From Diaporthe sp. PMI_573 (Eukaryota > Ascomycota > Sordariomycetes > Diaporthales > Diaporthaceae), in NCBI GenBank assembly GCA_021399435.1, contig JAJTUP010000089.1, positions 124,001-188,000 of the forward strand: a stretch of 64,000 nucleotides of DNA. The letters run 5' to 3'. The position numbers were made by a program, and so were the translations under genes. The notes under the pieces are model-generated. The model was not told where the DNA came from. It did no database searches and was given only the letters and a program-made list of their open reading frames with translations. Positions 24,181 through 36,783 of this stretch are shown piece after piece. Within the stretch, counting starts at the first letter, position 1. Every line of letters begins with the position of its first letter.

Positions 24181-26640
24181 AGTACACCATCTAGCCTTCC
24201 CTCAAAATGTAGGAGGGGCTTTTCTTAGTGTGTTTGTGGACAGTAAAGGGTAAGTAAGCCGTGCATACCAGGGGCTTACTAGCATGAATTTCTAGATTGG
24301 AAAATTCTGGAAACGATATTATATAATTTAGATAGATTGGGATTTGAAACGAAATGATGTCTAAGACAACTTGCATGAAGCCTTTCATAGCCTCGTCTTG
24401 TAAGTATTGTGTGAGAGACCGTGTATATATTTATACTGATCCCCCCCCCCCCACCCAGCCTATAAACGGCGCCGGAGAGACAGTATCGGATCAAGCATTC
24501 CTTCAAAGACGACTAGCTACGAGCTCTAGAAAGAAATTAGGTGCTATTGGATCCTGGTTATAGTTACTCGGGATGATCAATATTCTTAAATTCTTCTTCA
24601 GGTCCTTGTCCACAAGATTTGGTTTGATTCCCTCGTAATATCCCTCCTCCTTACACAGCCGCCCAGCCTGCCAGCGCTCAGCAGCCACAGCACTACCCAC
24701 GCCCCGACGGAGGCTTCCAGGCTTCCGGGCCAAAGGGTTCTCCCCCAACATCAGTAAGAGGAGTTGGCAGTATACAGGCCAACAAGAAGCTCTTTCGCTA
24801 GAGCCTCAAGCTATACATCCGAGAGAAGAACCTCCAAAACATGCCCGCCTTCCGCGACCCTTTATATATCACAAATGTCGCCCGCACTGCTGGTCCTAAA
24901 GTTGAGTTACTGTACTGTTTAAGCGGCTCTGCGCTCTATCCTATTTTATAACCTGCAGCATCGGTCCTTAGCTTTGGAATTTTAAGCCAGAAATCCACAA
25001 ACTAAATTTAATATATCCGGAAATTGTCTCTAGTACACGATGATTCAGTCGGTGTATAGACATCCTTTCTAAATATATCTTATACTTTAGTATTTTTCTC
25101 AACTGAGCTACCATTAAAGACATAATGGATACACAAAGGTTTCAGATTTGTGTGTTGTTGAGGCTATACTCTTAATATCTCTCTTCCTAATTCATTCTAA
25201 TATAGAGGCTTAGCTATACCTAAGTTACCTACTCTAAACGTTTCAGGTTGTTTACTATAGCCCTATATGTAAGCCTAATCTAGAATGTAAAAGAACTAAT
25301 AGGTTGATAGTATTTAATAAATAACGTAGTATACTAGGGACCTTATTTAGTATATAATAGGACTTTTCAATAATATACCAAATATAGATACTAGTGTTTA
25401 ATAACTTATAGTGTACCTATTTCATACTATATTATTGTTATTTTAAAAGTTTATTATATATTAATATAGTTATATAAGTATTTGTATTTTTTCGATAACT
25501 ATAGTTAGAATGAGGTGGTACTTTTTAAGTAGTAGCGATTATTAACATTATGTCTTTTTATACTTAGTTACTGTATAATATATACCTTCTTTAATGACCA
25601 TTATACGACCCTTGCGAAATTATGCCTATATCGTCCGCTAGTAATATCCTTCAAGGTAGCTATATTAGGCTTTACTACTTCGGTTATAGGTTTAGTTATA
25701 GATATGACTATAATCGCTGCTTTAACCTGAGTAACTATAATATAGAGAATTATATAGGCCCTTGTTAGGAATTTTAGACCTACTAAACCAGTCTCTTATA
25801 ATTAGATTAATCGCGATTTCCCTTATAGACTTTACAAAGGCTTTATTACCAAATCCTTAGTAAGAATACATAAGGTTAGAAGAAATAGGAATAAGGTATT
25901 ACTTCTATACCTATTATTATATTAATTCTAGGCAACAGTACATATATATTTATTATAAGAAGATTTATCAACTTAGTTTAATTACTAGCATTATACATTT
26001 TATTTCTATAGATAGAGTAATAGCTAAAAAGGTCTATATGGCTAATAGTAATAGCATTGGATACATGTAGGAGGTCTCGCTCGTTAAATATTGGTGGGTA
26101 TGTCGTGTTAATCCCGTATCGAGTAGCTAAGTAGGCCTCCATTATAGGTATCGAGGACTCTAAAATGGAACCTCACCTATACAGGCTCGTCTTACATTAG
26201 TTGCACGCCTATACCTGCAGCCGCCTCCTTTCTGTGGAAGGCAGCAAAAGACTTATATAGCTCCCGCTATATACTATACTTTATACTACCTTATTTCTAC
26301 CCTTAAACATGGGTTCCTACTAACATAAAACTCACCATTTATTCCTTAACCATTTAAGAACCTTTAAGCATAGGTATTAGTACAACCTTTTTGAGCCCTG
26401 TTTCTCCATCACGATTCATTAAGCACATAGTCTCACTACCCCTTAGGCATTATATCCTTATTGCTTAGGTTACTTACATTGGAGTAGGTTTCCTATACCA
26501 ACATGAATTTCATTCTATCATAATTGCTGTTTTCGCCTTACCGGGTACTGTGTTTATAGGTAGAAGCATAGTCTGGAATCATGTATAACAAGATTTAGGC
26601 AGACATTATTTACTATATTATATCTCAGACTTTAGGCCAT
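24180..26640. other. Relict DNA, no supported gene
   Basis: 24180-24900 is of ordinary composition with a C12 run at 24441-24452. The 75-83-codon frames there show no motif. From about 25000 to 26300 the sequence is AT-rich and stop-laden. A plus-strand frame around 25770-26070 reads as mutated protein (blocks rich in Ile/Tyr between TAA/TAG codons), consistent with a decayed gene or element that I cannot name. Confidence 0.35.
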
Positions 26641-26688
26641 GAGCAATGAGGGTGAACAAGGGGATATAGCTACGATGTATACGTTTGC

Positions 26689-26868
26689 ATGACAGTTTGG
26701 GATGTCCCTCGGATGGTGGGACACCAGGACGATGACCTAGCCTTACCGAGCAGAACCAAATTCTACTTCGAGGATCTAAGAAATTTCAAGGCCCAACTAC
26801 CTGTGAGCACAGCGGCGAGCCCTACTAAAGGACTCACGGAGTACGAGCAGTTTGACCCGAGACTGTAA
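26689..26868 (+). pseudogene. Short open frame of 59 codons, unrecognised
   Basis: Starts ATGACAGTTTGGGATGTCCC and ends TAA. It encodes a polar, protein-like sequence (PRMVGHQDDDLALPSRTKF, LTEYEQFDPRL). The same frame continues beyond the TAA with EGSWSGSATARC, so the stop may be a mutation and the piece the preserved part of a longer gene. No family recognised, and no promoter or intron signals were sought successfully. Confidence 0.3.
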
Positions 26869-26899
26869 GAGGGCAGCTGGTCAGGGTCGGCCACAGCTA

Positions 26900-29800
26900 G
26901 ATGTTAAAGAAAGAGTATAATACTGTACCCCTATAGTCCTCGCTGAAATTAATTTCGATACCCTGTGGATACGGATACTCGTAGAAGACCCTCTCTCCGA
27001 AGTTACAAAATAACCGAATCAGAGTAGACCTTTATAATCAGACGTATACAGTAGATGATTGCAAAACTATAAGTCTATAGTCTCGCTTTTTACTCCTCTA
27101 ACCTCTTCCACGCCCTCAATATTGTGTACTAGAATGTGGTCAATTGACTTATAAGACGTCAACTAACTTTCTTGGACCATACCGCTTTAATCAACCTTCT
27201 CTCACAACTCAAAACATTCTCTCACATGTTTTTGCGTTTTGGCTTCCTGGAAATTCTATTTCACCCATCGCCTTCGACTAGCCTCATAAAACTGGAAGTA
27301 CTGCACCGCGCTTCGCAGGATTTAATGATGATTCAAGAGTAAGATAAACGAGACGGGAAGCAGTGCCCTTTTATGACTTTGACCAACCTTTACAATGCTC
27401 TAAGTGCAGTATAGATAGAGCTCGGTACTTTACCAGAATTAAGCTAAATACTTAGAAAATATATTATAACACACTTCGAATAACCTAGTAAACATTATAC
27501 TCTACACTACCGAACTCACCGAGGAGGCCTTAAATCATCTCTCTATGTTCTGGTAAAATCTAGCCACATATTCTAGAAAGAACTATTCTAATGCTATTCT
27601 TTAGTATACTAGTCAGACCCATCGCGTACAATAATTAGCTTTGTGGCAGGGTAGTTATAGACACATCCGCAGTCCTCAGTCTATGCTAGCACCCACACAA
27701 CTATGTGGATAGGAACTATCGTCAGTCTGGGCACGACCTGGAGATTTACTGGTCAGCGGCTCGATAGGGTCAGAGGGTTCCATTATAAGCCACACCAATC
27801 AGTACTTCACGTTCTTATCTTTTCTCCTCCCTTCGCTACCCACGTTTATACTCCTCCATATCATTTATACAAACTCGTTCAGAGCTTTTCATTTATAGCA
27901 TATCATCGCCAACTCGTCAGAGGAAACGACTTTTCAATTTCTTTCGAACTAGCAATTCGTATTCTAGAAATAAAGAAATAATACCAGAGACGACAAATCG
28001 CTCTCACAGATTACCTCTCACCCCTCCCTGAAGTCCCAGTCAAATCTACCCCAATCAAGCACTCACAATTCAAACTAAAGTTCCAGCGACTCCAGTATAG
28101 GCTATCGTACCTGTCAACCATAACAGTTACAACCAGGCGGCTCCTTACCAACCACATCCGCAAATACCAGCGAGGATTCGACGCCATAAATCTTCCTAGG
28201 TTTCAGAAGTTAGTGCAAAAATACAAAGACAGAATAAGGAAGAGAATACTCAAGATGTAAGCATGCTAAAGATTTTTGCGATGAAGAGGCTCGATATTGG
28301 GGATGCCGCTCGGATTAACGCTGATGCATAGCTATCTTCGAAAATCTCCATCTGGCAAAGGAGAGAACATATTTTTCATTTCGTCCTCCCAACGCCGGGG
28401 CCCCGATTCGTCGGGTTGTGTTCGCTTCCCACGCTAATCAGCTACTTACAATCCGTTAAAGGTAGACCCCTAACCCTGAATTGAAATCGCGCCGCTTTGT
28501 TTCTACCTTTTAAAGTAGCACTTGAAACTTGTTAACAGTCATGAGCCCGATTCACAAGAGATACTCTGTCTTACAAGCTACCCTCTTTCATCCCTGGCCT
28601 AGGTACACGTTAACTCTATCACAAATCCACTATTTACAGCTCTACACATCTGTCTTGGGGCGTCTCTGGAAGCATAGTGTAGTCTCTTGCTCACGAACTC
28701 CTCGCCCAATCCGTTCTTGCCAAGAAAGGCCTACAAACAGAAGATGGTCAAGGAGTGGGAAATGTGTATACCAAATCAAACTTCAAGTTACCTCAGCATT
28801 TTTGGGCTTGGGAAAGGATCTAGAACGAAACAAGTCATGTCTAGCGAACCTCTCCATTTATAACTAAAGGAAACGGAAGAACCATACACAACGGAAGCTA
28901 AACACTCAAGAACTACTGCAGGATAATACAGGCAATCATATTCTATCACATCTTCTCCATTAAAGCGACTCCGATTCAACCAAGTCCCTGAACTGGTTGA
29001 TCTTAGCTCTATTCACTTTAACACCTACTACGACCGAGAACATCAAGAAGAATGGTCTATCTCAGATATACACAGATTTATTTCCTAGCTCATTAAGAGA
29101 CTATTATATCTTCGATAAGACTAGAGACAATATAATAAGTCTTCTCAATGATATCTGTGGCGGATATAACACAGCGAACAGCCAAGCCATGAAGAGTATT
29201 TCTGCCCAATTCGTCTCAGCAACAGTGGCCAGACACATCGCTAATTGCTTTAGTCTTACTCCCGGAGCCGTCCAGGAAAAGACAACGTTTCCCAGACGTC
29301 GCTAAAACATTATAGGAGCCGTAAGTTAGCCTAGAGCTGGGCCGTCCTGCCGAAATGGGTGGGTGAGGTGCAGCGAGCGGTCATGGGACCGACGAAGCTT
29401 TTAGAGATTATTCATTATACAGCACAATTTAAAGAGGAAAACAGATATAAGGAAGAATTATGATTTAAGATAAACGCAATTGCCCGTTATATGAAACAGG
29501 CTGCAAGTATAGATACCGGAAAACCCTGACGCAAGGCGGTGGCAAAACCAGCATCCTGTTAACGCATTTACGCCACCTTAACGCTTCTATCAATCTTCTT
29601 TTCTTATATCATTTAACTATCCCCTCCCACTATTAACAACCCTGGTATAGTACGCTATTTTATTTATATATCATATACCTCAATAATAGATTAGAAGGCT
29701 TCGAATCTCAGCGATGATAGGTCTCGTAGCAATAATAGCCATTGTTGCATTTCCGTACTATGAGATATATGTTGATGGTTATTGTGTATCGGACGTCTTG

Positions 29801-31690
29801 AACACATCTAACTATGCACTGTGCGATACAGTGGTGCGCCTTTATCCAGCTAGAGGCCTATATACACTCTCAAGGCGGATGACGATGTTCGTGTTAGTCA
29901 GATAGCATTCGGCCCGTTCATTAATATAAGTGTAATCTTGCAGATACTAAAAAACAGCACTTACGATTGGCTTATACATGATGAAGCATTCCGTCAGTAG
30001 CATGGAGGGTTAGGGTCTGAGCACATGAGACACGGGCTTAGACAAAACCCCGTAACCTGTCCCGAATTCTGCTTTATAGCTCTTCGAGCTACGTCTTGTC
30101 AACAGAGCCTGTGCCTACTGAGGATAGAGCCTGTACGTAGTGAATAGAAGACCTACCTAATCATCCCGACTACTCGACGTCCACCTACCCGGGAACCGCC
30201 TACCTGCTACCGTGACACATCTTTCATAGCTTTTACCCAGTATTCATTTTCTTCCGAATATAGGGCTTCTTTTAAAATGAAAAAGAGGGCATCTATACTA
30301 CTTATGGACAATATATATAGTTTATGATTTTTACTGCTTACTTTCCAGCGAATTCTTCAAGCCGATTTTTGAGCCGCTTTAGCGGCGCTTGGAAATTCCT
30401 GTATCCCTAGAAATACATCTAAATATCAAGCTACATGGAAGCAAATATGGACCGGTCTACAGCGACGCTCCGCTGCGCAAGCGGCCGAACTAGCTCCGCA
30501 ATCTTCTCCATCAGTTACCTTTCTTACCGGTCCCCAAGAGGAAGTTCTCAGGCTTAACGCCTCCATAAACACAACCAACCAAGATCTAGCCGCAGTGCTG
30601 ACGAGTTATGCGGCATCCCTCCTTTGGTGCGTTTTGAGGACAAGGTGCTTCGCTGGGTCGTCCTTTTGAATGATATATGACAAGGGTCTGAGATGGACCA
30701 AATAGAATACGATTTGTACTAGTAAAAAGGGCACAAGTGGGCTAGGGCAAGTGCCTGTCTGTAGGTCCATGGAAAACGCCTACGCTGAGAGGGGCTAAGA
30801 TATTTGCACGATATCATTCAGGGTGACTAATGTGCCATGTTGAGCTGCACGGCGTTTTAAAGCTCCACCATAGCGCTTACAACAGGCAATGCTCACGCAA
30901 TACATATAGGGCTCTCTAGGATCGAGCATATACTTTTGGATCTGTGCAGCGACACATATAAGGTTCAGTCACTTCTGCAAGGGACCCAGTAGATGATGAT
31001 GAGATCTTCTCTAAAGTACCAAAGAGGAATACTCGGCGCAAAAGATACGCTGACAAGAACGATTGGGTAATGTATCACACCAAGAGCGGATAAGCGACTT
31101 ATACAAGACAAAGAAGTTGAAAGACGTCCGCTACACTTAAATACCTTTTGATCTTCATTCAATTACTGTACTGCATAAGCTCAGACCAGCGACAAGCTTG
31201 TCAGCTCAGAAAAGAGCGAAACCCTCTAGCAGATGCGGTGACGAAGGACATAATACAAGAATAGTTAGGTATTTAGGCGCGAATCGTCGTTTGCTTTAGT
31301 TTGAAGCAAGGTTTCTCTGTAGATTTTGCAGCTCTTGCACCTTTTCAATGTACTCCTTTTATCAGTACAGTACTTGGCTGTGCTTTGACATTTAGCTTGA
31401 TATTTAGACGTATTTCTAAAGATACAGAGTACTTTCTGGACTGTTCGAAGAATAATTCGCACTCTAAAGTACCATGTGGCATTGTACTTTACACCTTGTC
31501 AAAAAGGTCAGCTAAGCTCAACACACTGTAGCCGTGATAGAGTTCCTTTCTAACCTTTTTACAGTATCCAGTCCTCCCTTCCGTCCAAACTGTATTGCAT
31601 TAACGATAAAAGAATTGGTCACTCAAAGCTTTCATTCAACCTACAGACAAGCAACATTAAGCCAGAACTTGGGTTTACTATACAAAAACC
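26900..31690. other. Mixed relict DNA with fragmentary open frames
   Basis: No gene model holds up. Stretches with protein-like composition occur on the plus strand at about 27980-28258 (ends KYKDRIRKRILKM then TAA), at 28529-28867, and at 28997-29305 (102 codons, contains NIISLLNDICGGYNTA and ARHIANCFSLTPGAVQ). They lie in different frames with stops between them. They could be exons of a decayed gene. No tRNA-like or rRNA-like sequence was noticed. Confidence 0.35.
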
Positions 31691-31696
31691 ATCAAG

Positions 31697-31920
31697 ATGC
31701 TTGGGGACAAGGATGCCGCACGCAAGAAACCTCAACTCTAGCTAAAATGTAACGATGGCGGCGTTGTGCGGGTCAGCGTCCCGGTTGCCGAGCGCTCCAT
31801 CCTCTTGAAAAACCTCATGGAGGACTTAGGTCTCGAAACGGCCACCAATCAGCCCGTGCCACTCCCCAATGTCACCCAGCTGCAATGAAAGCGTCACTGT
31901 GCTTTACAAACAGGCTGCCC
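31697..31920 (+). pseudogene. Skp1-like gene fragment (SCF E3 ligase adaptor), broken
   Basis: From an ATG at 31697 a frame runs through one TAG (31739) into the Skp1 N-terminal POZ fold: LKCNDGGVVRVSVPVAERS, then LLKNLMEDLG, then PVPLPNV, ending in TGA at 31886. A +1 frame just after (NESVTVLYKQ) continues the family's next helix, so a short insertion or frameshift lies at about 31875-31885. Skp1 joins cullin 1 to F-box proteins. The C-terminal half, which binds the F-box, is absent. Moulds normally keep one intact Skp1 gene, so this is probably a duplicated and decayed copy. The match to the family is strong for about 40 residues. Confidence 0.75.
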
Positions 31921-31969
31921 CAATGTTGCATATCTTAATTCGCTTTACCCGCAGGAGCGAGCTCTACAC

Positions 31970-32173
31970 GAGACAAGAGTCAAATCATTGCTGTTGTATG
32001 CTCAGTCCTTTAAAAACAATCAGAGGGATCAGAAACTTACCCGCGGCCGATACACACTCAAGGAAGGAGGTCCACACTTTCAAATTAAAGTCCTTCTGTA
32101 GCAAGTCGCTTCCTTTAGAACCAAGGGTCAAAGTCTTTTCTGACTTACCCTCTATAAGGCCGCCCTCAAGCAA
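31970..32173 (-). pseudogene. DDE_1 (pogo/Tigger-like) transposase fragment
   Basis: A 62-codon minus-strand frame contains the order MLEGGLIEG, LGSKGSDLLQK, VWTSFLECVSAAGK and FLIPLIVFKGLSIQQQ. This follows the middle of fungal DDE_1 transposases (Asp-containing box, Ser-Phe-Ile-Glu-Cys-like strand, FKG motif). No TIRs or remaining domains are visible. Distinct in sequence from Fot1 copies A and B. It lies directly downstream of, and opposite to, the Skp1 fragment. Confidence 0.65.
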
Positions 32174-32179
32174 CTAAGT

Positions 32180-34640
32180 ATTGCTCATATTTCCTATCTA
32201 TATTTAGAGGGTAGTCTCCAGGAACTGTTGGATGTATAATGAGTGGGTCGAAGAAGAGAGTGTAGAAGAGCAGAAATGCAGGGGACTGTATATTCATAGT
32301 GTAAAAAATACAATATAGGGTTAGGTGTGGTCCAAAGCATCGCGACTTTGACTGATGTCTGCCTCAAGGACCCCCCAAAAGCGCGTTGGAGCCAGCGTCG
32401 GTGCCACTTGCGTCATCATTATTGAAAAAGGAGGCAATAGAGTTGATTTATAGGAAACACTTTTCATACATACTTGTCGCCTCTTGGGACAAGAAAAGTT
32501 TGCTAAAGTATGCTCGGAAAATGAAAGTGAATCAAATGAAAGACTATATTCCAAATCTCTGGTTTTCCCCATTTTGCTGCCGATTCACATCAGTCACCCT
32601 AGTAGCTCTATTTATCCTTGATTTATCTCCACCCTTCGAGTACGACTTCTACCTCAATACTTGGCCGAACACCTAAGTATCACAATTTTAAGTGTGCATG
32701 TTTGGTTGCAGTCGTGGTGCGTTGTTTATTGTGTGGTTAAAAAAATGTAAGAAATTGTGAAGTTGATTGTGATGCACAGTGGTGGAACAATTGCAATCAC
32801 ACCCAGAACATTTAAAATGTGGACTGGTAGAAGTTTGAAGAATGTTGTTTTGGGGCACACGCAGAAGCAGAATCCTGGCCACTTTATACTAACAGTAAGG
32901 ATTCCACTAGCAACAGTGCTTGTCTCGAGAGTAAGAAACTCAGCCAGGCAGATAAAGCCGTGCATGAAGGCCGCAACAAGAACTACCATCCACAGGGCGA
33001 TCAGTGTAAGAAGAATCCACAGACTATCTGAGGTAATATAGAGGGAGGGTTTAGCTTTGTCTTGCCGCTACATGGTGGAGATAATTCTAGAGCTGAAGGG
33101 ATGAAGCTAAGAAGGCTATCAAGTGTGGGAAAGTGGTTCTGTGTCTTCACAGGTGGTGGAATTTAATCTTTATATTCGCTGTGGCGAAGCTAGCTATCAT
33201 CTCTAGCACGTATACCTTGTTCGCCGCCTAATCCATATGAAATAGAATGTAGCTCATAGGTGAATTCCGCATCTCCAGTCCAACCATCCAGAACCAGGCA
33301 GCATAGGTTAAAACATACTCAGGTATTAATGCAGGAGATTGAGTCCCCCTACACACTTAAATGAAAGAATGCCTTCATTGCTTCTTGCCTCCTCCACTTA
33401 GCATAGTTGCCTTCTTATTACCTATGGCCATATTTGAGGGCAAACACTTGCAACAATCCCCGGCGCCTCGCAAAAGCCCGCATGTCTGTAGATCCCAACA
33501 GTCAATGCTAGGCCACTTATCTCCTCTATCTCCTCCCGTCTCTGTATCGAATAACTGTAGCACAGGCCAAAGCACTACGGTATGGGGCCACACAGAAGGC
33601 GCGGCACTTCTGTCATTGGCAGCAAGTCCCGGCCCCCCTCTCTTTTAGGTCGACCGCCTACCTCGCATTCCGCCTATCAAATACATTCCTAGGGCTCCCA
33701 TGTTGCCACGGCTAGAGGGCAAGATGATGGCGGAGAGACTGACAGCGCAGCACCGGGCTCTTGCTACGAGACTTACTAGGGGGTTATCGCTTCCTCTCCT
33801 TGGACGCCACAGCCAAGACCCTCGGTTGTAAGTGGAGGACTTCTCCTATCACGGCTGCTCGAGACCTTCGAGCGGCAGGAGGACCACTAGTCTATAGCTC
33901 TGATCACAGGACGCTCTACTTCAATATATAATACTTGCTACCCTTTGTACAGAATTGCATCCTCCATAGAAACTATATCGCTAACGTAAAAACAAACAGA
34001 ACTCTTCTCTTTGCTTGTCATATATCAGCCACTTGCAAGGAGGAGCGGCTTGGTCATCCAAGAGCGCTCTCCTCCAATAACCCCAATTATGCAGTACGGG
34101 TTTCATGGCGGAGAGGCTGCTTGGTTTCATTGGCACAGAGCTTCCAAGTTGTTTGCAGCGAGGTCCTATCACAGCCTTGGATCTTTAGCTGAACTGGGGT
34201 TTATAGGCGGTTGGTTGACTCGAGGGACTTATTTTTAAATAAATTTGGGCACAGGGTGCTGTATGCGATTAGTCAGAAAAACTGTGTGGCATCCGATTTA
34301 GGCTGTACGAATATCCATGTTCATTTTCTATTTCTGTATAATTTGCACCTCTTATCTTAATCCCTTTCCCCCTTACCCGTCTGGTTATACAAAAGTTCCT
34401 ATGTTCAAGATAAGCAACGACTTCCGATCTTACGGAACTTTCTCTACCTCTGGTACAAACAACCTATTTTACAGGTTAGAAGCAAATACAACGGCTCGAG
34501 TAAAGCTAATTCATTGTGAGTAGGCAGGTTACAACTACAAAACAGCTCTACATCCGACCCATCCCAACAGTTATTAAGAACACCAAAACCCTCTCCTACC
34601 AATGAAGTACCGAGGTCACACCGTACTTTCAGATTGGAAT
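32180..34640. other. No supported gene
   Basis: Ordinary composition with many overlapping 60-95-codon open frames on both strands and none with a recognisable motif, intron structure or consistent coding direction. Nothing further can be claimed. Confidence 0.4.
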
Positions 34641-34651
34641 TTATGGTATTA

Positions 34652-35330
34652 ATGTCTGACGAAGAATTTACACAGGCGAAGAAGAGTGTCAACGGTTGTT
34701 AGAGCGTATATACCACAAGATAGATACCGCTGTGCGAATATTTCGGGGGGCGGGGCGGTAGAAGCGTTCTCGCCACCCTTGACCGGGGATGCTGCGTCGG
34801 GTTGGTGCATTAAGTGGTCGTGCTGATCGGTAGCCAAAGTGGTGATGTGGTCCTCGGGATCCTCGTTGCGGAGGAAGCTAGTAAGGAACCGGATAATGGT
34901 GTCGTAAGATTTGGAGCGGGCAATGTGCATGGCGTGCCCCTAATGTTTATCCCCCCGGTTGGGTAAATCTATCTGCTCCGGATTGCTGGTGAGACGCCTG
35001 AGTGTGTGCATTATTATCTTGGTTTGTTCTTTCCGCCTGGCCTATAGTTGGCTCCGGAGTAGCGTGTAGAATTTGGCGCGGTTGTGGGTGATGAGAGAGA
35101 CGTGTTGTGTTTCTAGCCGAAACGATTCGCGGTCGAGAATTAGGATTACTATTAGGTTGAATTGCTTGGGGAGAGTGGTGAATATATCGTCGAGGTCTAG
35201 TCCGAGTTTCTCAGTATCCCAGCGATGATCCGGGTGCTCGGCAAAATAGAAGGGATCCGGAGCCTGAAAGATATCTAGGCCGTTATTAAGTTTGTCCTCT
35301 ATAATTTCAAGATGTCTTTAAAGTGTATAG
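34652..35330 (-). pseudogene. Unrecognised gene relict, two TAG stops
   Basis: One minus-strand frame runs for about 220 codons from near 35320 to a TAA at about 34650, interrupted only by two TAG codons. Both would be CAG or TGG before a RIP-type change. The sequence is protein-like: PDPFYFAEHPDHRWDTEKLG early, RESFRLETQHVSLITHNRAK in the middle, then MHIARSKSYDTIIRFL and a Pro/Ala-rich linker. It is rich in charged residues with no membrane segment or zinc motif. I do not recognise the family. The uniform frame argues for a single recently inactivated gene or transposon ORF. Confidence 0.5.
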
Positions 35331-35744
35331 CCTTATCTGACGTGAAGCGAGGGCTCAATACTGAGCTATTGTGTCTGAGGCAATCCCCTTGGGTGCTGTA
35401 GGTTTGAAATATGTTCGTAAGGAATTGAAATGGGGTGCTTGGAAATATGTCAACGCGCCAGTGTAACCTTACTCCCGTGCCAAGCACACCACAATCCACC
35501 GTCTCCACTCACAGGCGCCGTCGCTACAGAGAGCTGAAACACCAGCGCCTAAAGTCGAGTTCTTACTGGCTTATTACGGCAGCACTAAGATCCCTTACCA
35601 CCTAACATCTACAGTGGATGCCTAGTAAACTGGGCCAGGATAAACGCGATAACTATTCATTGTTCTCTTTTTTTAAAAAAAGAAAGAGTATTGTGATTAA
35701 TTAAAAACGAAACTAGCAGCTATTCACTTTTATCTTCGGAACAT
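35331..35744. other. Spacer
   Basis: No gene. It contains a T7-A7 junction flanked by purine/pyrimidine runs near 35668-35690. The preceding 70-codon minus-strand frame (35299-35508) is probably chance. Confidence 0.4.
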
Positions 35745-36761
35745 ATGTATATCCTTCTTCGGATTTTCACCTTCGGAATAGCTGCTCGGATTCTAGATGT
35801 TTCCAGGACAGTCGATAGTGATGGTACTGACGGAGCCGAGACTAACGCCTTCAACGAGTCACATTTCGATCGACTCAAGAAGCGGGGCATCATTAAGTCG
35901 ACTACCCCAAGTATAATAGCTGGGACCCTAGACACTCCTAGGACAGACGGCACTGACGGTGCTGAGACCAACGTCTTTAACGAATCGCATTTCCATCGAC
36001 TGCGGGAGCAAGGCGTCATAGACACAGAGTCATTCAGCCAGGATGGCGTATTGGAGCTTGACCAATGTCGCGATCATGCAGGTGGCGATGCTATCCCACC
36101 GAGACTGGGCATTCACTAGTTGGAGCTCGAGCAGGTACCTTAGCTAAGGGTTCTTTTCCAGGAATATGAAGGGGACACAAAGGTTACTCTCACTGCTGAG
36201 ATAACTGAGGAATTACCTGTGGGTATCGACGGAACACTAAATATGCTAGGTGCGATGCACAGCCGCACCGAGATAGCCTAGTCCTACAAAGCCCACCACA
36301 TCGAGGTCACTATATTTCCCATCCTGTAGAAGGACGATATACTCCTATATAATAAGGGTATAGGTATATTCTTTCTTAAGAGTATACTAAATAGGCTTAA
36401 TATATTCGAGGTCCAGCCCAAGAAGTTTGCTGTTGTCTATCCTGGATTTTAGTGACTCAGTGATAGCGAAACTACTGTAGAGTTCCTCCTTCGTCCTCAC
36501 CGATACTATCTCCTTCTAAAAACCGACGCTACGAAAAGGACGGCTGAGCAGCCACTGCCGCCCGCAAAGAGATCCACGCACTCCACAAGAGCTGCTGTAA
36601 CAAGGGCAGCTGAAATTCCTTGTAGTTTAGCCCAGCAGCAGATGACTATCATCCGACCTACTGCGGTCGACGTTGATATACTGACTAGCATTGGACTCGG
36701 TCAAAACCAAACGTTAAACATGGTGAACAGTGCCACGGGCCAACTGAGGCCCTTCTACCCA
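35745..36761 (+). pseudogene. Unrecognised gene relict with an internal tandem repeat
   Basis: A single plus-strand frame stays in register for about 339 codons and is broken by TAG codons at 36117, 36141, 36279 and 36327 and by a TAG-TGA pair near 36449. All could arise from TGG or CAG by RIP-type change. The first 90 codons hold two tandem repeats sharing DGAETNxFNESHFxRL. Later come VTLTAEITEELPVGIDGTLN, YNKGIGIFFLKSILNRL and a basic RSTHSTRAAVTRAAEI segment. No catalytic motif recognised. It ends 23 bp from the stop of the membrane-protein gene on the other strand. Very probably a real gene or element ORF before mutation. Confidence 0.55.
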
Positions 36762-36783
36762 TAACCCTAATCTTGCATGCTAC

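Noticed and set aside
29330..29400. Possible tRNA-like sequence
   Set aside because: No consistent acceptor stem, anticodon loop or A/B-box pair could be drawn.
32726..33041. Opposing 87- and 94-codon frames
   Set aside because: Neither shows a domain, and the overlap on both strands suggests chance.
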